Below the pieces are notes generated by a model. The model saw only the letters and a program-made list of their open reading frames with translations. It made no database searches and was not told where the DNA came from. Below are positions 50,205 to 58,081 of a DNA stretch of 64,000 bases, piece after piece (the stretch's first letter is position 1; every line of letters starts with the position of its first letter). Both the position numbers and the translations under genes were made by a program. This DNA is from Burkholderiales bacterium JOSHI_001. Lineage in GTDB: Bacteria; Pseudomonadota; Gammaproteobacteria; Burkholderiales; Burkholderiaceae_C. Where the stretch lies: the NCBI GenBank assembly GCA_000244995.1, contig CM001438.1:1976921-2040920 (forward strand), written 5' to 3'.

Positions 50205-51280
50205 TGAAGTGCAATGTTCAGACGATAGTCTGAATCAGGTCGGAGAAGACTTCAGCTGGAGTTTTGAACTTGAGGATTTTGCGAGGGCGATTGTTGAGCA
50301 GGCTCTCGATGTGGCGCAACTGTGCATCTGAGACTGTAGACAGGTCCATGCCCTTTGGCAGGTACTGGCGAACGAGGCCATTGAAGTTCTCGTTGGTGGC
50401 GCGCTGAGAAGGGCGATAGGGGTCGCAGAAGAAGATATCCAGGTTCAAGCGCGCGGTCAGATCCTGGTGCCTGGCCATCTCGGTACCGCGATCGTAGGTC
50501 ATGGATTTGCGCAGTGCCTGGGGAACGCGTTTGAGGCGCTTGGCGAAGGCATTGACCACGCTCAGGGAGTCCAGGGCGTCGATCTTGACGAGCATGATGT
50601 AGCGGCTGGTGCGCTCGACCAAGGTGCCGACGGCGGAGAGGTTGCGAGCGCCTTTGATGAGGTCGCCTTCCCAATGACCTGGGACGAGGCGGGAATCGAC
50701 CTCGCTGGGGCGCATGGAGATGGAGATGGCGTCCTGGATGGCGCTGAATCGGGACTTGCCGCGGGCGCGGTTGATGCGCCCGCCGCGGCTTTGGCGCAGG
50801 GCCTTGACCAGGCTGGTACGCAGTTCGCCGCGGGGTTGGGCGTAGATGGCGGCGTAGATGGTCTCGTGGGACAGGACGACGGGCGAAGGTTCCGAGGCGC
50901 AGGACTGTTCGCGCAGGCGGCCGCAGACCTGCTCGGGAGACCAGCCCTGCTGCAGGTCCTGTAGGACTTGGCTGGCCAATGGGGTGTTGAAGGACTGGCC
51001 AAGCTTGCGTCGCAGGGCGCCAGCGGACTTGCGGCGCTGCACACGCACACGTTGGCCAAAGGTAGCGATGTAGGGTCTGGAGTCGTCCTGGGAGCGACGG
51101 GTTCGCTGCAATTCCCGAGAGATGGTGGACGGGTCTACGCCCAATGCCAGGGCGACCTGACGCTGGCTATGCCCCTGGGACAAGAGCAACTGAATAGAGA
51201 ATCGATCAGATTCGGTGAGGTGTCGATAACCGTTGGGCATGGTGGCAATACTCGGTAGAGGGTATGAGTATTGCACCTCA
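50205..51280 (-). mobile_element. IS30-family insertion sequence
   Basis: Terminal inverted repeats TGAAGTGCAATGTTCA (50205-50220) and, as complement, TGAGGTGCAATACTCA (51265-51280). A possible CTAG flank on both sides two bases out. It sits in the 5' leader of the membrane-protein cassette. Confidence 0.88.
50218..51276 (-). CDS. IS30 transposase
   Basis: 352 residues. N-terminal helix-turn-helix H-L-T-E-S-D-R-F-S-I-Q and L-G-V-D-P-S-T-I-S-R-E-L, then the DDE core: G-H-W-E-G-D-L-I-K-G (first Asp), T-Y-D-R-G-T-E (second Asp) and R-A-T-N-E-N-F-N-G (Glu). Stop codon lies inside the left inverted repeat, as is usual for compact IS30 elements. Looks intact. Confidence 0.95.
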   Translation of the reverse strand: MQYSYPLPSIATMPNGYRHLTESDRFSIQLLLSQGHSQRQVALALGVDPSTISRELQRTRRSQDDSRPYIATFGQRVRVQRRKSAGALRRKLGQSFNTPLASQVLQDLQQGWSPEQVCGRLREQSCASEPSPVVLSHETIYAAIYAQPRGELRTSLVKALRQSRGGRINRARGKSRFSAIQDAISISMRPSEVDSRLVPGHWEGDLIKGARNLSAVGTLVERTSRYIMLVKIDALDSLSVVNAFAKRLKRVPQALRKSMTYDRGTEMARHQDLTARLNLDIFFCDPYRPSQRATNENFNGLVRQYLPKGMDLSTVSDAQLRHIESLLNNRPRKILKFKTPAEVFSDLIQTIV

Positions 51281-51299
51281 GACTAGAGCGCGCCATGAC

Positions 51300-51428
51300 G
51301 CCTAACGTTTGAATTAACGCGGGCCCGACAGCTGGCCGGGCATGAACTGACTGCGACGATAGCTGATTTGGCGCAGGCAGGGCAGGCCCGGCCAGCTGTT
51401 GGGGCTCGCGTTGAATGAAGGGTTAGGC
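51300..51428 (-). repeat. attC, type B
   Basis: Belongs to SC11. Confidence 0.92.
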
Positions 51429-51883
51429 ACCGCTCGCGTGAGCCGCGCGTTTGGCCGGGCCTTTGTGGAACTCGCCTGCGGTGTTTGCCGAGGCGACTTG
51501 ACCGGCGTAGTACCGCCCGGAAGCCGGGCCAGCCAGCCGGCGCTCCGAAAACCGCCCCGGGCATGGGCTGCGAAGCAGCCGATGCAGAAAGGGAGGCTGG
51601 TTGGCGTAACGTGCCAAGCAGCCGCACGGCCTTGCCTATTGGGACTGAAGCGCTCGGTGGTGCACCTTGCGACTTGGCGTTCGGCTGTTTCCATTCTTGC
51701 CTTGGAGTCGGTGCCGAGAACTGCATCGAAGTTGAGCTGCAGCGTGCGCCTTGTCTTGGCTGCGGCCTGCTGCAGCTTCCTGTTTGCAGTTGCACATACG
51801 TTACGCTCAGAGGCGGCCCGCATTTGCAATTGCCTTTAGGTGATTGCTCTGCGTTGCGATGAAGGCATGTTGGCCTTTGCGGT
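51429..51883 (-). other. ORF-less structured cassette SC11
   Basis: The family reading frame is stopped by TAA after ten codons (about 51837). Hairpin C reads TTGGCGT-AAC-GTGCCAA (one pair G/T-like change). Confidence 0.75.
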
Positions 51884-52012
51884 GCCTAACGTTCGAGGTA
51901 AGGCGGGCCCTACAGCGGAGCGTGTAAGGCCCGGAACGGACGATGAATGATATGGCCGTTCCGGGCCTTGCACGCGCAGCTGTTGGGGCTCGCCTTGACC
52001 GAGGGGTTAGGC
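51884..52012 (-). repeat. attC, type A
   Basis: Core GGAACGG / CCGTTCC. Confidence 0.92.
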
Positions 52013-52018
52013 AACACG

Positions 52019-52429
52019 CTACTTGAGCCTGGTTTTGGCGAGGCGCTTTGCATTTGCGACTGCCTTTTGGTGAACTGGAGCCATGCCCTTGTTCAGTACG
52101 CCCATGGCTGCAGCCTGCATTTGAAGCGCGACTGCCATGGGTGACGACTTGCCCTTGAGGGATGGTGACCAAAAGGAGCGAAACATTGAGGCTGCAAGCG
52201 TTTGCTGCGCTACCGCTGACTGCTTTGCCATGGCCGTGAATGCCTGTGAGAAGGCGACCTCCTTCTCCTTGACCATGAGCTGAAACTCCCGCTTGTCCCG
52301 CTCAGTGGGAACGGCGCCCGACATTGCCATTCTTGCTACGCGATGCGCGATAACCTGCGGTGCGGCAAATGCCAACTCGGCAGCTTTGGTGGCGATTGAC
52401 TTGGCCTTGCGAGTGCTGCGCGGTCCCAT
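52019..52429 (-). CDS. Phasin-like (polyhydroxyalkanoate granule-associated) protein
   Basis: 136 residues from ATG 52429 with AAGGAG. A-A-E-L-A-F-A-A-P-Q-V-I-A-H-R-V-A-R-M-A (residues 16-35) and T-E-R-D-K-R-E-F-Q-L-M (42-52), followed by Ala/Gln-rich amphipathic helices, resemble the granule-associated phasins of beta- and gammaproteobacteria, which coat storage granules. Ends in a Lys/Arg-rich tail. Assignment by pattern only. Confidence 0.6.
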   Translation of the reverse strand: MGPRSTRKAKSIATKAAELAFAAPQVIAHRVARMAMSGAVPTERDKREFQLMVKEKEVAFSQAFTAMAKQSAVAQQTLAASMFRSFWSPSLKGKSSPMAVALQMQAAAMGVLNKGMAPVHQKAVANAKRLAKTRLK

Positions 52430-52479
52430 GCGGGCTCCTTGGATGCGCTCCGACTGTAGCGCGCCAGCGTTTTCGTGTT

Positions 52480-52608
52480 GCCTAACGTTTGAATTAACGC
52501 GGGCCCTACGGCTGGCCGGGCGTGAACTGGCTGGGAGGATAAGCGAAGTGGCCCAGGCAGGGCACGACCGGCCAGCCGTTGGGGCTCGCGTTGAATGAAG
52601 GGTTAGGC
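52480..52608 (-). repeat. attC, type B (ACGACCGGCC core)
   Basis: Belongs to N4. Confidence 0.92.
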
Positions 52609-52918
52609 GACGCTTGCAGCGCCACAACGAAGCAGCGGTGTGGCGGCTGGCTGGGCCTGGCGCGCGATAGCGCGCGACTCCCGCGCTGCACGGCCTTGGC
52701 AATGCGAGGCCAGTGCTCCAGGCGCGGCGATGTGCAACTGACCGGATGGCGTTGCCCAAGAACTGGTGCCGACGCCGTGCCGCCGATTTGCAATGGTGTT
52801 TTGGATTGCGCGCGTGAGCGGCACTGAGGCTTGGAAGTTTGTCCGGGCAGACAACAGCCTTGAATTGCGCGCCTGGTTCGATGGAACTCGGGACGTGGCA
52901 TGAAGGGCGCGCTGCGTT
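52609..52918 (-). other. ORF-less cassette N4
   Basis: Full-length counterpart of truncated N3; hairpin A GCGCGC-GATA-GCGCGC at 52660-52675. A minus frame starting near 52902 (M-P-R-P-E-F-H-R-T-R-R) is open but continues through attC. Confidence 0.55.
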
Positions 52919-53047
52919 GCCTAACGTTCGAGGTAAGGCGGGCCCTACAGCGGAGCGCGTAAGGCCCGGCAGGGACGATGATAACTTTGGCCCAGCCGGG
53001 CCTTGCGTGCGCAGCTGTTGGGGCTCGCCTTGACCGAGGGGTTAGGC
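52919..53047 (-). repeat. attC, type A
   Basis: Carries the MAPEG stop. Confidence 0.92.
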
Positions 53048-53431
53048 CGCACTTTTGCCAATGGCTGCGGCGAAAAGACCGGCAAGCAACAGCGCGAACA
53101 CCGGCCCGATGCTGAGAACGAAGCCAAGACTCCTGGTCTTTGGGTCTGCAACGTATGCGCGCCAATAGATGAACCTACCGACAACATAGACCGCGCCCGC
53201 GCTCGCGACGTAGGCCGAAGACCAGTACTTGGCAGCCACATAGAGTGAAGGTAAGAAGGCAGCCAGAAGCTCCAATGTGTTCATCTGAACTCTGTAGGCG
53301 CGCTCGAACGGTTCTGATCCCGTTACCGCAGGTGCCTTGACACCGTACTTGATTCGGGCTTGGCCAACAAGGGAGCTGAAGGCAATGTATTGGCCAACTG
53401 CGAGCAGCGCAACGACATCAACGTAGTTCAT
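53042..53431 (-). CDS. MAPEG-family membrane protein, copy 2
   Basis: 129 residues, about 95% identical to the protein at 47161, with the E-R-x-x-R-x-x-x-N motif unchanged. The duplicated cassettes share their leader too but are 5.9 kb apart with different neighbours. Confidence 0.88.
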   Translation of the reverse strand: MNYVDVVALLAVGQYIAFSSLVGQARIKYGVKAPAVTGSEPFERAYRVQMNTLELLAAFLPSLYVAAKYWSSAYVASAGAVYVVGRFIYWRAYVADPKTRSLGFVLSIGPVFALLLAGLFAAAIGKSAA

Positions 53432-53487
53432 GCAGTCCTACGGCACTGGGCCAGATGGAAGAAGGGAGGGATTCTCTCCCCTGTGCG

Positions 53488-53616
53488 GCCTAACGTTCGA
53501 GGTAAGGCGGGCCCGGCAGCGGAGCGTGTAAGCCCCGCGCAGGACGATGATAACTTTGGCTTGCGCGGGGCTTGCACGCGCAGCTGTTGGGGCTCGCCTT
53601 GACCGAGGGGTTAGGC
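53488..53616 (-). repeat. attC, type A
   Basis: Core GCGCAGG / CTTGCGC (one wobble). Confidence 0.92.
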
Positions 53617-53650
53617 GCCAACTCTCGGAGCGTGAGGCTGCTTGAGGTGC

Positions 53651-53863
53651 CTAGGCTGCAACGTCAATGTACTCAACTTGACTCGATGCAACTGGGATGG
53701 CAATGCCATCTTCCCGCATGCCGTCCAAGTGGAACTCGATTGCTTCCCGGATTTGGGCTTCGACTTCGGCAACGGTCGCGCCAGTAGCGACGCAACCCGG
53801 AAGATCCGGCACATAGGCAGAGTAGTTGCCTTCAGCTTTCTCGATAACGATGGCGTACCGCAT
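53651..53863 (-). CDS. hicB: HicB-type antitoxin
   Basis: 70 residues with the HicB partial RNase-H fold: Y-A-I-V-I-E-K-A-E-G-N-Y-S-A-Y-V-P-D-L-P-G-C-V-A-T-G and V-E-A-Q-I-R-E-A-I-E-F-H-L. No C-terminal helix-turn-helix, so it is the short type. Eleven bases separate it from hicA upstream. Confidence 0.9.
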   Translation of the reverse strand: MRYAIVIEKAEGNYSAYVPDLPGCVATGATVAEVEAQIREAIEFHLDGMREDGIAIPVASSQVEYIDVAA

Positions 53864-53874
53864 TGGCTCTTCCT

Positions 53875-54060
53875 CTACTTCAACCCTGATTGCTTGAGGA
53901 TGCTGTTCAACGTTCCTGGTGCGATGTCGTCGCTTGGTTTGCCAGGGACAGTTACCCGGCCCAACTTGGAGGGGTGCTTGAACTGCCTGTGGCTTCCCCG
54001 CGTGGCGACCAACTGCCAACCATCTTGCTGGAGGAGGCGCAGGATTTCGCTGACTTTCAC
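53875..54060 (-). CDS. hicA: HicA-type mRNA interferase toxin
   Basis: 61 residues from GTG 54060. Double-stranded RNA-binding-like fold with G-W-Q-L-V-A-T-R-G-S-H-R-Q-F-K-H-P (catalytic His at about residue 24) and V-T-V-P-G-K-P near 37. Toxin gene first, antitoxin second, in the general cassette orientation. A TATCCT box lies about 20 bp before the start but no convincing -35 box. Confidence 0.9.
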   Translation of the reverse strand: MKVSEILRLLQQDGWQLVATRGSHRQFKHPSKLGRVTVPGKPSDDIAPGTLNSILKQSGLK

Positions 54061-54137
54061 AGTTGAAGGATACCAGCCAGGCCAGTTCTTCGGTACAGAC
54101 GCGCGCGCGAGCTTGCCACCGGCCTTGCCTCTTTGGC

Positions 54138-54263
54138 GCCTAACGCAGAGTTAACCGGGCGACGACGGTGTGGCGCCTGGCCCGCGCGGCGGATGATATG
54201 CAGACAGAGCCGCGCGGGCCAGGCGCCATGCCGTTGGCGCTCCGGTTGAACGACCAGTTAGGC
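54138..54263 (-). repeat. attC, type F
   Basis: 126 bp; arms GCAGAGTTAACCGG / CCGGTTGAACGACC, the most divergent complete site, suggesting the hicAB cassette came from another integron. Confidence 0.88.
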
Positions 54264-54420
54264 CGCACCTGCAGACGATGGGCGGCCTGCAGCCTTGATG
54301 ACGCGAGGCGGTAGCCGGATGATTGCAGAATGCGAGCAGAAGCCAAGTGCGAGACTGCAGGCATTGCCTTGCATGTTGCGCGATGACGTTTGAGCCGGTT
54401 TTGCGGGTACAGGAGCGAAG

Positions 54421-54669
54421 ATGACCAGAAACGAAGCAACCCCAGCGGCGATTGAGTTGAATGAGGGCCTGTGCCATTCGTGGCCCGCCACGCACAAGAC
54501 TTTCCGGATGGGCGACAAGGTGCGAAAGGTGCGTGGTAGTCAATGGCACGGCCGCGTTGTAGGGTGGTACTCGACGGATTTGACGCCAGAAGGCTATGCG
54601 GTAGAGAGCGATACGGAGCGCGGCTCGGTGCAGATCTACCCGGCTTCCGCATTGGAACGTGAGGCCTAA
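54421..54669 (+). CDS. dfrB: DfrB-type (R67-like) dihydrofolate reductase
   Basis: 82 residues from ATG 54421 with AGGAG five bases before. After a variable N-terminus, F-R-M-G-D-K-V-R-K...[22 protein letters not shown] matches R67 DHFR, including the active-site V-Q-I-Y near residue 71 (R67 Gln67-Ile68-Tyr69) and the Lys of V-R-K (R67 Lys32). R67-type enzymes are SH3-barrel tetramers that reduce dihydrofolate and are naturally insensitive to trimethoprim. The gene runs opposite to the array, with its TAA inside the following attC. Resistance itself is inferred, not shown. Confidence 0.88.
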   Translation: MTRNEATPAAIELNEGLCHSWPATHKTFRMGDKVRKVRGSQWHGRVVGWYSTDLTPEGYAVESDTERGSVQIYPASALEREA

Positions 54670-54792
54670 CGTTTGAATTAACGCGGGCCCGACAGCTGGC
54701 CGGGCATGACCTGGATGGGACGATAACTGAAGTGGCCCAGGAAGGGCAGGCCCGGCCAGCTGTTGGGGCTCGCGTTGAATGATGGGTTAGGC
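54664..54792 (-). repeat. attC, type B
   Basis: Holds the dfrB stop (plus strand) in its left GCCTAAC box; by polarity belongs to SC12. Confidence 0.92.
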
Positions 54793-55242
54793 ACCGCTCT
54801 TGCCGAAGCGAGCGTTTGGCCGGGCCTTTGTGGAACTCGCCTGCGGTGGTTGCCAAGAAGAGATGGGCGCCGAAGTACCGCCTCGCGGCCAGGCCAGCCA
54901 GCTTGCGGGCCGCAAACCGCCTTCGGCATTGGCTGCGAAGCAGCCGATGCAGTGGGGAAGGCTGGTTGGCACAACGGGCCAAGCAGCCGCACGGCCTTGC
55001 CGAAAGTGGCCGAAGCGCGCGGTGTTGCAACTTGCGGCTTGGTGTTTGGCAACTTCTCTTCTTGCCAAGATCGCGGTGCCAATGTCCGCGCTTAACCAGG
55101 ACTGATGCATGCCTTGCGCCTTGGCTGCGGCTTGCCGCAACTTCCTCGTGCCATTTGAGCCATCCGTGTTCTCGGAGGTGACCCGCATTGTCCTTGCGGT
55201 GGTGGCATTGCGATGCGGACTAGGCATGTTGGCTTTCGCGGT
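54793..55242 (-). other. ORF-less structured cassette SC12
   Basis: Near-identical to SC6, with the same GCATTGGC change in hairpin B. Confidence 0.75.
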
Positions 55243-55371
55243 GCCTAACGTTCGAGGTAAGGCGGGCCCTACAGCGGAGCGCGTAAGGCCCGGCAGGGAC
55301 GATGATAACTTTGGCCCAGCCGGGCCTTACGTGCGCAGCTGTTGGGGCTCGCCTTGACCGAGGGGTTAGGC
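55243..55371 (-). repeat. attC, type A
   Basis: Carries the stop of the CoiA-like gene. Confidence 0.92.
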
Positions 55372-56121
55372 CTCGATACTCGGTGCACCGTGAGTTTGCA
55401 AAAACTCAATCTTGCCGATTCTGCGAACACAATAGGTCTGATCTCCGGAAATGCGTTGAAGTTCATAAAGATCATCCATGCCAAAGTCTATAAATACAGG
55501 TCGATTTGACTGCAGCCAGGTCGTTCGCGGTCTAGTCCACTTGAAGAAATGATGGCCGCGGTAGGCTTGCTTGATTTGCCATTCATACTTTTCTCGTTCA
55601 TATGCACTGATGTATCGAAGGCCTGGATGCGCAGGGGAAGCGGGCCAGAACTGACCTCCGTCTTCGTTGAATTTGAGTTGACTAAAGATGTCTGCATCCG
55701 GTGGTGGAAGTGGATAGGAATAAACGCGAAATCTATCTTTGAAGTCCCGTCCATCGACGATCCAGATAAGGTTCTGGTAGAAGATTTCGCGAGCGTTGCG
55801 CTCTTCCACTGCAATAGCCGAGTGCTGCAGTTCGATGACTGTTCCGGCCGATGTCCTAACGTCGGCGATGTGGCGTTCGCCAGATTGACTATCTTGATGC
55901 ACAACTTCGCGCCAAGATTCGGGGAACAAGTTCTTCCACGTTCGGTGCCATTCCGACTCACGCTCCCACCATGGATCACAGTCCTCGCGCCTCACGTGAG
56001 ACCAGTGCCAGATCTTGATCGTTCCGCACTTTGCCAAGGTTTCTGAGCCGCATAGGCAGCAAGTGCCGCGTAGTCCTGGCCTTGGCAATGTGCGAACTGA
56101 ATCAACGAGCGCATACTGCAT
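55366..56121 (-). CDS. CoiA-like putative nuclease
   Basis: 251 residues, somewhat AT-richer than neighbours. A zinc finger (C-C-L-C-G near residue 21) and H-W-S-H near 39 precede S-E-W-H-R-T-W-K (56-63), E-R-H-I-A-D-V-R (81-88) and V-I-E-L-Q-H-S (94-100), the H-x-A-D-V...E-x-Q pattern of the CoiA/PD-(D/E)xK nuclease-like family; W-I-V-D-G follows. The Asp, Glu and Gln of the presumed site are present. CoiA acts after DNA uptake in Gram-positives; in cassettes its role is unknown, perhaps DNA processing or defence. Confidence 0.75.
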   Translation of the reverse strand: MQYALVDSVRTLPRPGLRGTCCLCGSETLAKCGTIKIWHWSHVRREDCDPWWERESEWHRTWKNLFPESWREVVHQDSQSGERHIADVRTSAGTVIELQHSAIAVEERNAREIFYQNLIWIVDGRDFKDRFRVYSYPLPPPDADIFSQLKFNEDGGQFWPASPAHPGLRYISAYEREKYEWQIKQAYRGHHFFKWTRPRTTWLQSNRPVFIDFGMDDLYELQRISGDQTYCVRRIGKIEFLQTHGAPSIEA

Positions 56122-56135
56122 GCTGTGTCTTCGAG

Positions 56136-56264
56136 GCCTAACGTTCGAGGTAAGGCGGGCCCTACAGCGGAGCGCGTAAGGCCCGGCAGGGACGATGATA
56201 ATTTTGGCCCAGCCGGGCCTTACGTGCGCAGCTGTTGGGGCTCGCCTTGACCGAGGGGTTAGGC
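56136..56264 (-). repeat. attC, type A
   Basis: Core CGGCAGG / CCAGCCG. Confidence 0.92.
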
Positions 56265-56271
56265 CTCACTG

Positions 56272-56733
56272 CTACTCAATTGAGGCAAGCAACTCGCGGC
56301 TAGCACCAATTCGCTTTAGCAACCGGCGGGTCACCGCCTCAAATTCCGGAAACAATATCCCGACAGCAACGCACAAGCTTCGCAAATCTTCATTGGGCCG
56401 CGACTGATGATCGCTCAAAGCCAAGGACAGCTTTGCGAGCTCAGCGCTTTCTGCCCTGAATTCTGATGTGTTGAACAAGGCGGCTTGAACTTCGGCAATC
56501 CGAGCTGCTGACCATCCTTTGGCGTGTGCCCTCTTTTCAATCGCCTCCTTGTAGCTGTCAATTGCTCCGCTGAGTTCAACCGCAAGCTCTATAGCGGCGT
56601 CGAAGGCCTTCGAAGCATATTGTTCGATTGCTTCTGGTGAGCTACAGCTCAAGGCGTGGGCCGGTGGGATTCCAGTTAGAAAGAACGTGGTGAGCAGGCA
56701 GATATGCCTGGCGCTAAATGGAATTCTTAACAT
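56272..56733 (-). CDS. Hypothetical exported helical protein, 153 aa
   Basis: Signal peptide 1-27 (P-A-H-A), then an all-helical mature domain (E-A-I-E-Q-Y-A-S-K-A-F-D-A-A, I-A-E-V-Q-A-A-L-F-N) with two cysteines. Not recognised; periplasmic. Confidence 0.6.
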   Translation of the reverse strand: MLRIPFSARHICLLTTFFLTGIPPAHALSCSSPEAIEQYASKAFDAAIELAVELSGAIDSYKEAIEKRAHAKGWSAARIAEVQAALFNTSEFRAESAELAKLSLALSDHQSRPNEDLRSLCVAVGILFPEFEAVTRRLLKRIGASRELLASIE

Positions 56734-56766
56734 TGCAGCGAACTTCCGTAACGGTGAAATCGTGAG

Positions 56767-56895
56767 GCCTAACGTTCGAGGTAAGGCGGGCCCTACAGCG
56801 GAGCGTGTAAGCCCCGCGCAGGACGATGATGAATTTGGCCTGCGCGGGGCTTGCACGCGCAGCTGTTGGGGCTCGCCTTGACCGAGGGGTTAGGC
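56767..56895 (-). repeat. attC, type A
   Basis: Core GCGCAGG / CCTGCGC. Confidence 0.92.
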
Positions 56896-57345
56896 ATCGC
56901 GTTCGGCCATGAAGCGCGCAAAGAGCGGGTTTACTGGCAACCGAAGTCTCAAGGTCAGTCGGTCATAGTTCGAAATGGCAAAGTCAATCATGATTCTTGC
57001 TTCGGATTTCGGATCGAAGAGTACGTGATGATCTCCCTGGCCTCGCCGGTGCTTTGTGGAGTTCTTGGGCCAGTTCATCAAGTCAGCAATCTCTTGTTCA
57101 ATCTTCTTCCTGGGGGTCTGATCAACTCGCGTAGCGAATTCGATTGCGGCCCGATGGATGTCGTCGTATGCGGTTCTTCGTGGCTTTCCGTCGGCCCCGA
57201 GTTCTTCGCGAACGTAGACAGCGAGAATCTCCTCTGCCGCGCCCGCAAGATGCAGAGCTGCGAAGTACGAGTCTCCGGCAAAGTACATCTGGACTGCTCT
57301 GTCTAGCAGCTCAACTGCTACTTGGTGCTTGGGAGTGGGGGTCAC
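56890..57345 (-). CDS. Helical HEPN-like hypothetical protein, 151 aa
   Basis: Likely start GTG 57345 (T-P-T-P-K-H-Q-V-A-V...), 15 bp after attC. L-D-R-A-V-Q-M-Y-F...A-A-L-H-L-A-G-A-A-E-E-I-L resembles the first two helices of HEPN-like proteins; N-W-P-K-N-S-T-K-H lies where the R-x4-6-H would be, but the Arg is absent, so catalytic activity is doubtful. Confidence 0.5.
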   Translation of the reverse strand: MTPTPKHQVAVELLDRAVQMYFAGDSYFAALHLAGAAEEILAVYVREELGADGKPRRTAYDDIHRAAIEFATRVDQTPRKKIEQEIADLMNWPKNSTKHRRGQGDHHVLFDPKSEARIMIDFAISNYDRLTLRLRLPVNPLFARFMAERDA

Positions 57346-57359
57346 GGTGCGTTTGCGAT

Positions 57360-57488
57360 GCCTAACGTTTGAATTAACGCGGGCCCGACAGCTGGCCGGG
57401 CATGACATGACTGCGACGATAGCTGATTTGGCGCAGGCAGGGCAGGCCCGGCCAGCTGTTGGGGCTCGCGTTGAATGAAGGGTTAGGC
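57360..57488 (-). repeat. attC, type B
   Basis: Belongs to SC13. Confidence 0.92.
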
Positions 57489-57943
57489 ACCGCCTGACCG
57501 AAGCGAGCGTTTGGCCGGGACTTTGTGGGACTCGCTTGCGGTGGTTGCCTGGAAGCGATGAACGGCGAAGTAGCGCCCCGAGGCCGTGCCAGCCAGCCGA
57601 CGACCCGAAGCCCGCCCCGGGCATGGGCTGCGGAGCAGCCGATGCAGTAGGGAAGGCTGTTTGGCACAACGTGCCAAGCAGCCGCACGGCCTGGCCCACC
57701 GTAGCCGAAGTGCCTGGTGGTGCAACTTGCCGTTTGGTGTTTGGCAATTTCTCCTCTTGCCACATTTTCGGCGCAAACGACTGCGTCCAAGCTGTGCTGA
57801 AGCGTGCCTTGTGTCTTGGCTGCGGATATCTGCAGCCTCCTCGACGAAGCGGAACCGGTCTTGCGCCCCGCGTTGGCATGCAATTGCATTTGGTATGCAG
57901 CGATTGCATTGCGACGCCGTGGGCGCATGCTGGTTTTCGCGGT
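57489..57943 (-). other. ORF-less structured cassette SC13
   Basis: Hairpin C GGCTG-T-TTGGCAC-AAC-GTGCCAA-G-CAGCC: the mismatch is T/G here; both stems perfect. Confidence 0.75.
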
Positions 57944-58072
57944 GCCTAACGTTTGAATTAACGCGGGCCCTACGGGTGGCCGGGCGTGAACTGGCTGGGA
58001 GGATAAGCGAAGTGGCCCAGGCAGGGCACGACCGGCCAGCCGTTGGGGCTCGCGTTGAATGAAGGGTTAGGC
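57944..58072 (-). repeat. attC, type B (ACGACCGGCC core)
   Basis: Belongs to S3. IS481 copy 3 begins nine bases beyond it. Confidence 0.92.
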
Positions 58073-58081
58073 CAGGAGGTG

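Noticed and set aside
50467-50964. 165-codon plus frame inside the IS30
   Set aside because: Antisense to the transposase, low-complexity Gly/Asp composition.
54264-54420. Promoter for dfrB
   Set aside because: Only poor -35/-10 matches with wrong spacing; not supported.
12680-57928. Recurrent 182-184 codon minus-strand frames running through SC cassettes and their attC
   Set aside because: The frame is stopped early in SC10 and SC11, shifts in SC9/SC14, and in several copies continues across the attC. High GC leaves all three minus frames partly open. The nucleotide hairpins are better conserved than any translation.
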